Below, piece by piece: positions 50,989-60,395 of a DNA stretch of 64,000 nt. How positions within the stretch are numbered: position 1 is the first letter of the stretch; the number at the start of each line of letters is the position of its first letter. The notes beneath the pieces were generated by a model. The model had not been told where the DNA came from and ran no database searches. It worked only from the letters and a program-made list of their open reading frames with translations. The DNA is from CAYWNA01 sp964459305 (lineage in GTDB: Bacteria; Planctomycetota; Planctomycetia; Pirellulales; Pirellulaceae). The translations under genes were made by a program, and so were the position numbers. The stretch spans positions 1-64,000 of the forward strand of contig CAYWNA010000031.1 of assembly GCA_964459305.1 (NCBI GenBank), written 5' to 3'.

Positions 50989-52602
50989 ATGAAGCTGTTG
51001 CTACTCCTGGTTCGATCGTCTTGGTTGGGCGGCCTGTTTTCCGTCTTATTGGGCGCCGTCAGCGGCATGGCGACTTTGGGGCTGATTACGCTGGTCCACC
51101 GGGCGTTGAGTGAACCTGTGACGGAATCGCTACGACTACCCGCACTCTTTCTAGGTGCTTGCATCGTGGTGCTGGCGACGCAGGTTAGCTCAAAGTTCCT
51201 GTTGGTCAGATTGTCGCAATCCACCGCTGCGCGATTGCGGTACGAACTCTGCAGGCGGATCATGGCCGCTCCGTTGCCCCGACTCGAGGCGGTTGGACCT
51301 CACCGCTTGATAGCGACGCTAGGCGGCGATGTCAACGCGATCACGGGTGCCTTGACCGGTCTGCCGGGCGTCTGCGCCCACGCGGCCGTTCTGATCTGTG
51401 GGATCGGCTATCTCGCGAGTCTCTCGGTGCCCCTTGCCGGCTGCACGGTTCTGATGGCCGGCGTTGGCGTCGCCAGCTTTCTGGCCGGTCTGCGGATCGC
51501 CAACCGTTACCTCCGGCAAGCCCGAGAAGATCAGGACGAGGTGGTCAAGCAGACTCGCGCGATGGTTCACGGCATCAAAGAACTCAAAGGCCACCATTCG
51601 CGTTGCCTTGATTTTGTCTACGACGTCTTGCTGCCGGCCGACACCAAGATGCGCGCGAACATGATTGTGGGTTCGGGCGTCCAGGGCTTTGCCCACAGTT
51701 GGGGGCGACTGTTCCTATTTGTCGGCATAGGCTTGTTGATTTTCGCCTGGCCAAGGTTCTCGCCGGTCTCTGCCGCCACGCTGACCGGGTATACGCTCAC
51801 GATTCTCTACCTGACACATCCGCTGGACGGCATCCTGGGCTGGCTTCCGGCGATCAACTCGGCCTCGATCTCGCTTTCGAAAATCGAACGGCTTGGCTTG
51901 CTGATTGACGATTCCGAGGAACAGACGTTCAGCACGGTGACGCCGCCGTTCGAATCGCTGGAGCTACGTGGCGTCACCTACAGGTATACTTCGCCGGACG
52001 GGCGAGGTTTCGCGCTCGGCCCCATCGATCTGACGCTGTCCGCGGGAGAAGAACTGTTCATCGCCGGCGGAAATGGAAGCGGCAAGACGACTCTGGCGAA
52101 GCTGCTGACGGGGCTGTACGTTCCGCACGAGGGCCAGGTGTTGCTCAATGGGCAGGTCGTCTCTGACGGTATCCGCGGTAACTACCGGCAGTTGTTTTCG
52201 ACGGTCTTTGTCGAGGGCCACGTCTTTGACCGGCTGTTGGGCATCGACGTGGACCAGGCGCAATTGCGACGTTGGGCGCGACTGCTGGAAATCGAAGAGA
52301 AAGTCGACTTCGAAGCTGGACGGTTTGATGCCGAGAAGCTCTCGCGCGGCCAGCATAAACGGCTGGCGTTGCTTGTCGCGTGTATGGACAATCGGCCGAT
52401 CTTTCTATTCGACGAGTGGGCAGCGGAACAGGATCCGGGCTTCAAGGACATCTTCTATCGACAGATCCTGCCGGAGTTGAGGCAGCGTGGCAAGACAGTG
52501 GTGGCCATCACCCACGACGATCGATACTTTTCCGCGGCGGATCGAGTTTTGACCCTGGTCGACGGACGTCTCGACGGGCCCATGAAAGGAATCGCCGCAT
52601 GA
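50989..52602 (+). CDS. ABC exporter of the cyclic-peptide/siderophore type (SyrD/PvdE/YojI-like)
   Basis: 537 aa, a half-transporter with permease and ATPase in one chain. Membrane segments lie in residues 1-290 (WLGGLFSVLLGAVSGMATLGL, LAGCTVLMAGVGVASFLAGL, LFLFVGIGLLIFAWPRF). The ATPase has Walker A GGNGSGKTTLAKL, signature LSRGQHKRLALLVA and Walker B FLFDEWAAEQDP, which is the variant seen in this subgroup. Members export cyclic lipopeptides or siderophore precursors to the periplasm. It starts 26 bp after the interrupted GT2 gene and overlaps macA by 4 nt (ATGA), so the three form one unit. Confidence 0.87.
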   Translation: MKLLLLLVRSSWLGGLFSVLLGAVSGMATLGLITLVHRALSEPVTESLRLPALFLGACIVVLATQVSSKFLLVRLSQSTAARLRYELCRRIMAAPLPRLEAVGPHRLIATLGGDVNAITGALTGLPGVCAHAAVLICGIGYLASLSVPLAGCTVLMAGVGVASFLAGLRIANRYLRQAREDQDEVVKQTRAMVHGIKELKGHHSRCLDFVYDVLLPADTKMRANMIVGSGVQGFAHSWGRLFLFVGIGLLIFAWPRFSPVSAATLTGYTLTILYLTHPLDGILGWLPAINSASISLSKIERLGLLIDDSEEQTFSTVTPPFESLELRGVTYRYTSPDGRGFALGPIDLTLSAGEELFIAGGNGSGKTTLAKLLTGLYVPHEGQVLLNGQVVSDGIRGNYRQLFSTVFVEGHVFDRLLGIDVDQAQLRRWARLLEIEEKVDFEAGRFDAEKLSRGQHKRLALLVACMDNRPIFLFDEWAAEQDPGFKDIFYRQILPELRQRGKTVVAITHDDRYFSAADRVLTLVDGRLDGPMKGIAA

Positions 52603-53894
52603 CGGAAGCCTGTCGCACAACACGGCCGATGGCTCCACGGCGCCGCAGCCGTTTCACCCGGCGGTGGGTGATCGCGTTTCTGGTTGTGATGGCCGGTTCA
52701 GCCGCGTTGGGTACCAGCTATGTGCGCGACCGAATGGCGGAGCTGCCCGAGTTGCGCTCGGTTAAGATGGAACGCGGTGACCTCCGCATCACCGTAAAAG
52801 CCACGGGAACCGTGGAGCCGGAGGAGGTTGTCGAAGTCGGGGCCACCGTGTCTGGCAGAATCGTGGAGTTCGGCAAGGACGGCGACCGCGACAACAAACC
52901 GATGGACGTAGGATCTCGCGTGGCAAAGAACTGCGTCTTGGCGCAACTCGATCGCGAGACCTACGAAGTCGAGCTGCAAAAGGCCCAGGCAGCGCGGCGC
53001 CTGGCGGAAGCCGATGTGGGCCGACTGGCGACGCAACTGACGCAGGCCGCCCGCGATTTGGACCGAGCGCGGCGTTTGCGGAGCACCAACTCACGGAGCG
53101 ACTTTGACAAGGTCGTGACCGCCCACGAGGCCGCCGGCGCCGAGTTGGCGATCGGGCAGGCACGGCTTGAACAATCGATTGCCGCGGTTAGACAGGCCGA
53201 GATCAATTTGGATAGAACGACAATTCGCTCGCCGATCGACGGCGTTGTGATCGATCGACGAGCCAATCTCGGCCAAAACGTCGGGGCGGGAACCTCTGGT
53301 CTGTTTTTGCTGGCGACGAACCTGGATGGGATGCGGATTCGTGCTTCGGTCGGCGAGACCGATATCGGCAAAGTGGCGGTTGGACAGCCCGTGACGTTTA
53401 CGGTGGATTCGCATCGCGACCGGACGATGACAGGCCGCGTCGAAAAGATCCTGCTGAACGCCAGACTTCACGGCAACTTTGTGACCTACGACGTGCTGGT
53501 CGCCGTGGACGGGCCGACGACAATGCTGCTGCCCCATATGACGGCAGATGTCGAGTTTGAGACAGTCAAGCGCGAACGAGCCTGGCTGGTGCCGGCCAGT
53601 TCGCTAGGCTGGTGGCCCAGCAAAGAGCAGATTGTGCCGGCTTTTGCAGACGTCAAACGCCCCGCGGAGTCCGACGAAACGCAAAACGGCCCCGGCGAGG
53701 GAGACGCCGCGGTCGTATGGGTGCCAGTCGGCAATGATCGCGTCCGGCCGCTGTCGGTCCGTGTGGGAATTGACGACGGCGTGTTGACCGAAGTTGTCGG
53801 CGGAGGCTTTCGAGAGGAATTGCCGGTCGTGGTTGGCATCGTCAAGGAGACGACGCTCGCGAGGATCATTCCGAGCGTAAAGACGCTGCGATAG
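52599..53894 (+). CDS. macA: Periplasmic adaptor of a MacAB-type pump
   Basis: 431 aa. The ATG overlaps the preceding TGA (ATGA) with AAAGGA upstream. Residues about 25-43 (RWVIAFLVVMAGSAALGTSYV) anchor the protein in the inner membrane. Lipoyl halves are TGTVEPEEVVEVGATVSGRI and TTIRSPIDGVVIDRRANLGQNV, separated by a helical hairpin (KAQAARRLAEADVGRLATQL). The beta-barrel and membrane-proximal domains follow. It should link MacB to the TolC-like channel. MacAB pumps move macrolides, peptides or glycolipids; the cargo here is unknown. Confidence 0.88.
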   Translation: MTEACRTTRPMAPRRRSRFTRRWVIAFLVVMAGSAALGTSYVRDRMAELPELRSVKMERGDLRITVKATGTVEPEEVVEVGATVSGRIVEFGKDGDRDNKPMDVGSRVAKNCVLAQLDRETYEVELQKAQAARRLAEADVGRLATQLTQAARDLDRARRLRSTNSRSDFDKVVTAHEAAGAELAIGQARLEQSIAAVRQAEINLDRTTIRSPIDGVVIDRRANLGQNVGAGTSGLFLLATNLDGMRIRASVGETDIGKVAVGQPVTFTVDSHRDRTMTGRVEKILLNARLHGNFVTYDVLVAVDGPTTMLLPHMTADVEFETVKRERAWLVPASSLGWWPSKEQIVPAFADVKRPAESDETQNGPGEGDAAVVWVPVGNDRVRPLSVRVGIDDGVLTEVVGGGFREELPVVVGIVKETTLARIIPSVKTLR

Positions 53895-53960
53895 TTGCGA
53901 TGGATCATCCTTGTCCTGGACCCCAGAGCCTGCCCAGGAACCAGTTCTTGAGGCCCGAAG

Positions 53961-56018
53961 TTGATTGAACTTCACGACATTCGCAAGACCTACCAGATCG
54001 GCGACATCGAACTGCCGGTGCTGAAGGGCATCTCGCTGGACATCGCATCCGGCGAGTACGTCGCGCTGATGGGTTCGTCCGGCTCAGGCAAGACGACCCT
54101 AATGAACCTGCTGGGCAGTCTCGATTATCCGACAGAAGGCATGTATCGGCTAGGCGGCATCGACGCATCGGTGCTTTCGGCAACAGAGTTGGCCGAGTTT
54201 CGCAGCGAACACATCGGCTTTGTCTTTCAGAACTACAATCTGCTGCCGCGTACGTCCGCGCTCGATAACGTACTACTGCCGACGTTGTATGCAGCCGATG
54301 GCCGATCGCGTCGCGAGCGGATTGCCTACGCCACGCAGTTGTTGGAAGCGTTCGGATTGGGCGATCGCCTGCAGCACACCCCGAACCAGCTTTCCGGTGG
54401 AGAAAGACAGCGGGTCGCCATCGCACGGGCCTTGATCAATCGCCCGAAACTGCTGTTGGCGGACGAACCGACCGGTAATCTCGATTCGAACACGGAACTC
54501 GAAATCCTGGAGATCTTCCGCAAACTGAACCAGGAGCATCAGATCACGTTAGTCGTCGTGACGCACGACGCCGAGGTCGCTCGCCAGGCAGACCGCGTGA
54601 TTCACATGCAAGATGGTGTGATTGCCGACGACCTGTCGAATGTGCGTCCTGCGAATCCGGCATCTCGCTCACGCCCGGACCATGCCGTGGAAACGGCTTT
54701 CTGTACTGCGCGTCCTCCTGTGTTTGCCGCCATCGCAAACGCCATCTGGGTCGCCGCGCTAGCGCTCCGCCGCAATGCCATGCGGACCATGCTGACCATG
54801 TTGGGAGTGATCATTGGCGTCGCATCGGTCGTCGCGGTGATGGAATTGAGCAGCGGCGCGTCGGCGGCCATCACGGACACGGTCGCCAGCATGGGAGCCA
54901 GTATGCTCACCATCGATCCCGGCAAAGGATCGAGCACAGGCCGCCGCCAAAAGCTAGTTCGCCTCACGCCAGACGACGTCATAGCCGTCGCCAAAGCTTG
55001 CCCATCGGTACAGGTGGCCGCACCGCTGATCTATGCCGATATCCAACTCGTCCGGGGCAACCACCGCTGGAAGCCAAACTTTGCGATGGGTACGTCAGCC
55101 GAGTACCTGGCAGCTCGAAATTGGGCCGACTTGGATATGGGGCAGAGCTTCTCGCAACAGCACATCCTGGACGCCGCTAAGGTCTGCATCCTTGGCAAGA
55201 CGGTGGCGGATCGAATTTTCGAAGCGGAATACCCCATCGGCCAGGAAGTCCGCGCCAACGGTGTGCCGATGCGCGTCATCGGTGTTCTCTCACCCAAAGG
55301 TGGTGACATTATTGGCAACGATCAGGACGACATCGTTGTCGCTCCTTGGACGACGTTCAAATATCGCATCAACGGGACGGTCTCGCCACCGAAGCGGGTT
55401 GCGACGTTCGCCGACCAGCTGCCTGAGATGCAATTGGCATCGCGACGGCGAACGACGCGAAATGAGTCGATTCACCAGATCTATGTCCAGGCGCGATCAC
55501 CGGAACGCGTCGCAGAGGCTCGCGAACAGATCACCCATCTGCTTTCCCGACGGCATGACGTCGACCCAGCCGGCGCGTTACGAATCAACGATATCACCGA
55601 GGTTTCGAAGGTCGTGGGACAGGTCGTCGGCGGCTTGTCGGCTTTGGGCCTGGTCATCGCCGGTGTGTCGCTGATGGTCGGCGGCGTTGGCATTATGAAC
55701 ATCATGCTCGTTTCTGTCACCGAACGGACGCGGGAAATCGGCTTGCGCATGGCGGTAGGCGCCGATCGTCGTGCCGTTCTCCGCCAGTTCTTGATCGAAG
55801 CAACCGTCTTATGCCTGCTGGGAGGGGTTGTGGGCATCGTTGTCGGGCATCTCTGGTCGCTTTTGGTTGGCACGATCATTGGCTGGCCGACAGTCATGTC
55901 GATTTGGTCGCCGCTGGTTGCCATGGGCGTTGCGGCGACGGTGGGCATCCTCTTCGGCTACTATCCCGCCCGCGCGGCATCGCGACTGAACCCGATTGAC
56001 GCCCTGCGTTACGAATAG
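53961..56018 (+). CDS. macB: MacB-like ABC transporter, ATPase plus FtsX-type permease
   Basis: 685 aa. Translation probably starts at the TTG at 53961 (GAGG upstream), since the product opens IELHDIRKTYQIGDIELPVLKG as LolD/MacB ATPases do. ATPase: Walker A GSSGSGKTTLMNLLG, signature LSGGERQRVAIARAL, Walker B LLLADEPTGNLDS. A hydrophobic helix near 285-305 starts the MacB periplasmic domain, and three C-terminal helices (LVIAGVSLMVGGVGIMNIML, VLCLLGGVVGIVVGHLWSLL, MGVAATVGILFGYYPARAA) complete the four-TM layout. It works by pushing substrate from the periplasm through MacA/TolC. It lies 66 bp after macA. Confidence 0.9.
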   Translation: MIELHDIRKTYQIGDIELPVLKGISLDIASGEYVALMGSSGSGKTTLMNLLGSLDYPTEGMYRLGGIDASVLSATELAEFRSEHIGFVFQNYNLLPRTSALDNVLLPTLYAADGRSRRERIAYATQLLEAFGLGDRLQHTPNQLSGGERQRVAIARALINRPKLLLADEPTGNLDSNTELEILEIFRKLNQEHQITLVVVTHDAEVARQADRVIHMQDGVIADDLSNVRPANPASRSRPDHAVETAFCTARPPVFAAIANAIWVAALALRRNAMRTMLTMLGVIIGVASVVAVMELSSGASAAITDTVASMGASMLTIDPGKGSSTGRRQKLVRLTPDDVIAVAKACPSVQVAAPLIYADIQLVRGNHRWKPNFAMGTSAEYLAARNWADLDMGQSFSQQHILDAAKVCILGKTVADRIFEAEYPIGQEVRANGVPMRVIGVLSPKGGDIIGNDQDDIVVAPWTTFKYRINGTVSPPKRVATFADQLPEMQLASRRRTTRNESIHQIYVQARSPERVAEAREQITHLLSRRHDVDPAGALRINDITEVSKVVGQVVGGLSALGLVIAGVSLMVGGVGIMNIMLVSVTERTREIGLRMAVGADRRAVLRQFLIEATVLCLLGGVVGIVVGHLWSLLVGTIIGWPTVMSIWSPLVAMGVAATVGILFGYYPARAASRLNPIDALRYE

Positions 56019-56211
56019 CCGGTTTACTTCGCTGATCCTTGGATGTTTTAAATCAACAATCAGTCAATATGAGGAATCTTGATACGCCTTCTCCGCAACC
56101 CTGCGTTGTCAGTCTCGGAGTGGATAGCCCCGACCCAACCGAGTCCGGCTTCTCCGGGGTATGAAAGGGGAGTTGGAAAGGTCTTTCGGCGCCGTTTCCA
56201 GGGAGGGATAC

Positions 56212-57672
56212 GTGGCGACGACTATACCACGCAGAATTAGCGTAATTGTTCCAACGTACAACAACGGCGGTTTCATCGCGCAGGCGGTGGATAGCGTCTT
56301 TGAACAGCGCTACGACAACTGCGAGATTATCGTGGTCGACGATGGCTCGACCGATAGCACCGCCTCGGTACTGGCACGTTTTGGTGAGCAAGTTAAAGTC
56401 ATCCGGCAAGCAAATGCGGGTTCGGCCGCTGCTCGCAATACGGGGTTGCGTCAAGCAACTGGTGAGTATGTAGCGCTGTTGGACGCGGACGACTGGTTTC
56501 TACCTGGCAAGTTCCGAGAGCAAGCTGCGATCTTGGCGGCACGACCTTCGTTGGGGGCAGTGCATAGCGGCTGGCGGATTGTCGATGCCGAGGGGAGTCC
56601 AATCCGGAACGTCGAGCCATGGCAACGTGCACCGAAGTTGGATCTGGCTTCGTGGCTGAAATGGAAACCAGTGAAGATGGGGGCGATGCTGTTTCGGAGA
56701 GCGTGGTTGGAGCGGGTCGGGTACCTGGATCCGGAACTCCGTCAATCGCAAGACGTCGACTTGATGCTGCGATTAGCCCTAGCCGGTTGCAGGATGGAAT
56801 GGCAGTACGAGCCGACGCTCTGCTACCGCCATCACGACAACAGTACGATCCGGAAAGGCGCATTGAACCAGGCTAAGTACGCGGTCATGGTGTTGGACAA
56901 ATTCTTCGAGGACCCAAATGTCCCCGCCGCGATTCGCAGAAAGGAGAGGTTCACTCGCTACTATTCCACGCTGTGGGTTTCGTGGCACTTGTTCCGAACC
57001 GGCAATGTGTCTGCCACGGTGCCGTACCTTCAGAAGGCGATGAAGTACTCGCCCTATGGAATGCATTGGACGGTCCAAGATTGGCTTGTCCACTTCGCCA
57101 AGTGGTCTGCGGCCGATGGTGCCGATCCACAAGTCGTTATTGCGATGACGCCGTACTTTAGACAAGCGGCGGGGATGGCTGATCACCATTGGTCCAACGT
57201 CGCGGCCGATCTGGATTGGTGGTTGAACGTGTGGCGGCATTACTTGAAGGCCGACTACTGCCGTGCCGCAGAAGAACTCCGGCACAGTCCGCGCGTGCCG
57301 GTTCAAGACTTGCTCACCCGAGTCGGCTTTTTCCTGTTGACGAGCCCACAGCCCGCAACTATGGAGGCTGTGAACCGGTTCTGGGAAGATGCTCTGGCCA
57401 CAGGACTGGTTGACTCGACCAGTTCGCACGAAGTGACAAGCCTTTGCTTGTCGCTCTTTGGGCGGACTTTGTGGTCGAAAGAACGCGATACGAGACGGGC
57501 CGCGATCTGGTCAGCCTGCCAAAATGGTTGTCGGCCTCGCGCGTGGCCCGCTTGGTTCCGCTTTCTGCGTGCCGGATTGTCGCTGGCTGCGAGTACCAGC
57601 TTGGGCAGGCAAGAAGTGCGTTCTGCCGCCCCTGCAATGCTACGGATTTGGACATGCTGCAATTGGTATTGA
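56212..57672 (+). CDS. GT2 glycosyltransferase
   Basis: 486 aa from the GTG at 56212, preferred because AGGGAGGGATAC lies directly before it and the product opens VATTIPRRISVIVPTYN; an ATG at 56161 is in frame but has no site. GT-A core: ISVIVPTYNNGGFIAQAVDS, IIVVDDGSTDST, AAARNTGLRQATGEYVALLDADDW (DxD) and GYLDPELRQSQDVDLMLRLA. Residues about 250-486 form an additional helical region of unknown role. The last about 65 residues are Arg/Ala-rich with little similarity to anything I recognise, so a late frameshift cannot be excluded. Confidence 0.85.
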   Translation: MATTIPRRISVIVPTYNNGGFIAQAVDSVFEQRYDNCEIIVVDDGSTDSTASVLARFGEQVKVIRQANAGSAAARNTGLRQATGEYVALLDADDWFLPGKFREQAAILAARPSLGAVHSGWRIVDAEGSPIRNVEPWQRAPKLDLASWLKWKPVKMGAMLFRRAWLERVGYLDPELRQSQDVDLMLRLALAGCRMEWQYEPTLCYRHHDNSTIRKGALNQAKYAVMVLDKFFEDPNVPAAIRRKERFTRYYSTLWVSWHLFRTGNVSATVPYLQKAMKYSPYGMHWTVQDWLVHFAKWSAADGADPQVVIAMTPYFRQAAGMADHHWSNVAADLDWWLNVWRHYLKADYCRAAEELRHSPRVPVQDLLTRVGFFLLTSPQPATMEAVNRFWEDALATGLVDSTSSHEVTSLCLSLFGRTLWSKERDTRRAAIWSACQNGCRPRAWPAWFRFLRAGLSLAASTSLGRQEVRSAAPAMLRIWTCCNWY

Positions 57673-57897
57673 CGCGTTGCGGGCTTCCCGTTATCAGCAA
57701 TCATCAGGAACGGTCCTTTTCAAAGAAGATCCTTGCGTGACGTCTTGAGCAAGTCTGGACATGGGAGCATCTCCAGAACTCAAATCGCAACAAATCTCGG
57801 TGCGACCAAAACAGGGGGGCAGCAGGCTCCTGCACAATAGTGCGGACTTGCCCGCGTTTGTTACAACGATGAGGCGAGGCGGCGAACGAACGATAGT

Positions 57898-59253
57898 ATG
57901 AACTCGGAACCAAGAACCGATGAGCCACTCGCTTCATCAGAAGCACGCGTTCGCGACTTGCGGACAACTACGGTGGCTCCTGCGCGATTGCGCGTCGCCG
58001 TGGTCGTTCACCACTTTCCGGTCGTCTCCCAAACCTTCGTCGTAAACTTGATCGAGGGATTGCGCGACCGCGGACACACAGTGGATATCTGCGTCCTGAA
58101 TAGCCACACCCCCGATCTGCACGCCGAGACCGGAACAGAACACCTTTCGCAACACGTCTGCGATCTCGCGACGCAGGGCTCGATCATGCAAGCAAATGCC
58201 GGCTTGCGATGGCTCCAGTTGGCAATCGAGCGTCCAGGACTGTCGGTCCGACTGCTGCCGGCTCTGGTCAAGAGGAACGGCCTGGGGCCGGAATTGATTC
58301 ATCGGTCATTCGCATTGCGACGATCATACTATGACATTGTCCATTGCCAGTTCGGCACCTGCGGCCTGAAGTGGGCGAGCTTGCTGGATTACGGTATCTG
58401 TGCGGGGAAACTGGTCCTATCATTCCGCGGCAACGATGTGAGCAGTCTTCCCAACAGGAAAGGTCGGGACGTGTATCGCAATCTGTTTGCCAGAGCTGAC
58501 TTGTGTTTGCCCAACTGCGACTTTTTTGCACAGCGGCTGTTGAAGATGGGTTGCGATGACCGGCGAATGGAGGTGTACCGTTCGGCAATCGCGGTCGACA
58601 AGATCCCCTTTCGCGAACGCCAATGTCAACCCGGGCGGCCCCTGAGACTACTCACTGTCGGGCGACTGGTGGAGAAGAAAGGCATCGAGTTCTGCATTCG
58701 GGCTGTCGCTGGACTAGCGAGTGAGGGACATCGGCTGGAATATCGCATCATTGGTGATGGGCCTCTCCGTGCCTCCCTGGAAAGGCTGATCGAACAACTC
58801 GACGCGGCTTCCGTGATTCGGCTTGAGGGGAGAAAGGGGCAAGCAGAAGTGTTCGACACCCTTCCAACATCCGACCTCTTCTTGGCCTGCAGTGTGACGG
58901 CCAGCACTGGTGACCAGGATGGCCCCGTCAACGTCCTGAAAGAAGCCATGGCCAGCGGCATGCCCGTTATTGGAACCCGCCACGGGGGAATCCCGGAGTT
59001 GATTACGGACGGTCGGGAGGGATTCCTCGTCCCCGAGCGAGACGTCCATGCGATTCAGAACCGAATCCGTTGGCTACAAACGCATCCGGAACATTGGCCG
59101 CAAATGGGGCGCGCCGGGCGAGCGCGAGTACAACGAGACTATGACTTGACGGACTGGAACGACCGCCTGGTTGAACTCTATCGAAAGCTCCTGTCGACGC
59201 AGCCTGCGCATCGTTGCGCTGGAACGGCTGCGAAGCGGCGACTTGCTGCGTAA
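57898..59253 (+). CDS. GT4 glycosyltransferase (colanic-acid WcaL/AmsK-like)
   Basis: 451 aa. After a variable N-terminus of about 30 residues comes RVAVVVHHFPVVSQTFVVNL, the opening of WcaL/AmsK-type enzymes. Further family features are YYDIVHCQFGTCGLKWASLL, LVLSFRGNDVSSLP, LLTVGRLVEKKGIEFCIRAV, YRIIGDGPLRASLE and VLKEAMASGMPVIGTRHGGIPEL. The C-terminal GT-B half binds the nucleotide sugar. It is 225 bp after the GT2 gene on the same strand. Confidence 0.88.
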   Translation: MNSEPRTDEPLASSEARVRDLRTTTVAPARLRVAVVVHHFPVVSQTFVVNLIEGLRDRGHTVDICVLNSHTPDLHAETGTEHLSQHVCDLATQGSIMQANAGLRWLQLAIERPGLSVRLLPALVKRNGLGPELIHRSFALRRSYYDIVHCQFGTCGLKWASLLDYGICAGKLVLSFRGNDVSSLPNRKGRDVYRNLFARADLCLPNCDFFAQRLLKMGCDDRRMEVYRSAIAVDKIPFRERQCQPGRPLRLLTVGRLVEKKGIEFCIRAVAGLASEGHRLEYRIIGDGPLRASLERLIEQLDAASVIRLEGRKGQAEVFDTLPTSDLFLACSVTASTGDQDGPVNVLKEAMASGMPVIGTRHGGIPELITDGREGFLVPERDVHAIQNRIRWLQTHPEHWPQMGRAGRARVQRDYDLTDWNDRLVELYRKLLSTQPAHRCAGTAAKRRLAA

Positions 59254-59378
59254 GAATAGGATCTAACCACCGTTGGCCAGAACGCCATCAACGTGCCTGT
59301 GCGACAGATTTCAACCACACCATGCCCCCACTCGCATCGCGGAACTGAGAATACAGTACCCCAAAGGACCGACCACGA

Positions 59379-60380
59379 ATGATCCGAGTAGCAATCAATG
59401 GTCTTGGGAGAATTGGCCGCGCCTTCTTCCGGCTCAGCGTCAGTGACCCTGAAATACAAGTCATCGCGGTCAATGATCGCGTCGGAATAAAGGAACTAGC
59501 CTATCTCCTGAAATACGACTCGATCCATGGCAGATTCTCTAACAGCGTCGAAACGACCGGCGACGGCCTAATCGTCGACGATAAGCCGATCCGAGTATTG
59601 AGAAACGACCACATCAAAGGTCTGCCGTGGAAAAAGCTCGATATCGATTTCGTCATCGAAGCTACCGGGAGAGTGCGCACCCTTCCCTTGGCGCGACAGC
59701 ATATCAAAGCGGGCGCGAAGAAAGTGCTGATCACGGCGATCCCCAAGAAAGAGTCGTCACGCAGTATTCCGATGTTTATCTATGGAGTAAACGAGAAGAC
59801 ATACAGCGGTGAGCCCGTCATATCAGGTTCGTCATGTAGCGCCGTTTGTGCAGCCCCGGTATTGCGCGTTTTGAACGCAGAGTTGGCGGTTCGCTACGGT
59901 ACCCTGACCGCTGTTCATGCATATACGATGAACCAGCGGCTTCTCGACAGCGCGCACAGCAGTGACTTACGTCGGGGTAGGGCCGCCGCGCTCAACATAG
60001 TACCTTCGGCAAGTGAGGCCGCGAGCGTCGTCTCAGAGCTGGTCCCCGGGCTTGAAGGCAAGCTCATGGGATCCACCATAAGGGTCCCCACAGCGGATGG
60101 CTCACTCATGGATATCCTGTGCAAAGTAGAGAAGTCGGTCGATGCCAGCGAGGTTAACGAGATTCTGCGAGAGTCAGCAGAAAACGAGAGCAGAAGTACC
60201 GTTGAATACACGACCGAGCCGTTGGTCAGCCGGGATATTGTCAATAACTGCAACTCAGCCATTATCGACTCACTGTCGACGTATGTTATGCAGTCATCAT
60301 GTGTTCGAGTGGCGGCATGGTACGACCACGAATGGGGTTATGCGGCGAGATTAATGGATATCGTGAAATACATAGAGTAG
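59379..60380 (+). CDS. Divergent glyceraldehyde-3-phosphate-dehydrogenase homologue with altered phosphate site
   Basis: 333 aa, full GAPDH length. NAD motif INGLGRIGRAFFRL and LLKYDSIHGRF are canonical. The catalytic Cys153 and His180 remain (GSSCSAVCAAP, VHAYTMNQ), but the family motif SCTTNC reads SCSAVC, and the phosphate-binding STGAA loop reads PSASEAAS. RVPTADGS keeps the Arg. This pattern suggests a dehydrogenase acting on another aldehyde or sugar derivative, not housekeeping glycolysis. AAAGGA lies upstream. Only 15 bp separate it from the radical-SAM gene. Base composition appears lower in GC than the flanking glycosyltransferases, which may mean transfer. Confidence 0.82.
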   Translation: MIRVAINGLGRIGRAFFRLSVSDPEIQVIAVNDRVGIKELAYLLKYDSIHGRFSNSVETTGDGLIVDDKPIRVLRNDHIKGLPWKKLDIDFVIEATGRVRTLPLARQHIKAGAKKVLITAIPKKESSRSIPMFIYGVNEKTYSGEPVISGSSCSAVCAAPVLRVLNAELAVRYGTLTAVHAYTMNQRLLDSAHSSDLRRGRAAALNIVPSASEAASVVSELVPGLEGKLMGSTIRVPTADGSLMDILCKVEKSVDASEVNEILRESAENESRSTVEYTTEPLVSRDIVNNCNSAIIDSLSTYVMQSSCVRVAAWYDHEWGYAARLMDIVKYIE

Positions 60381-60395
60381 ATCGAGGAAACAAGA

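Noticed and set aside
57444..57748. Possible frameshift at the 3' end of the GT2 gene, since two other plus frames are open there
   Set aside because: Neither alternative frame shows a recognisable family segment, so the annotated frame was kept with a caveat.
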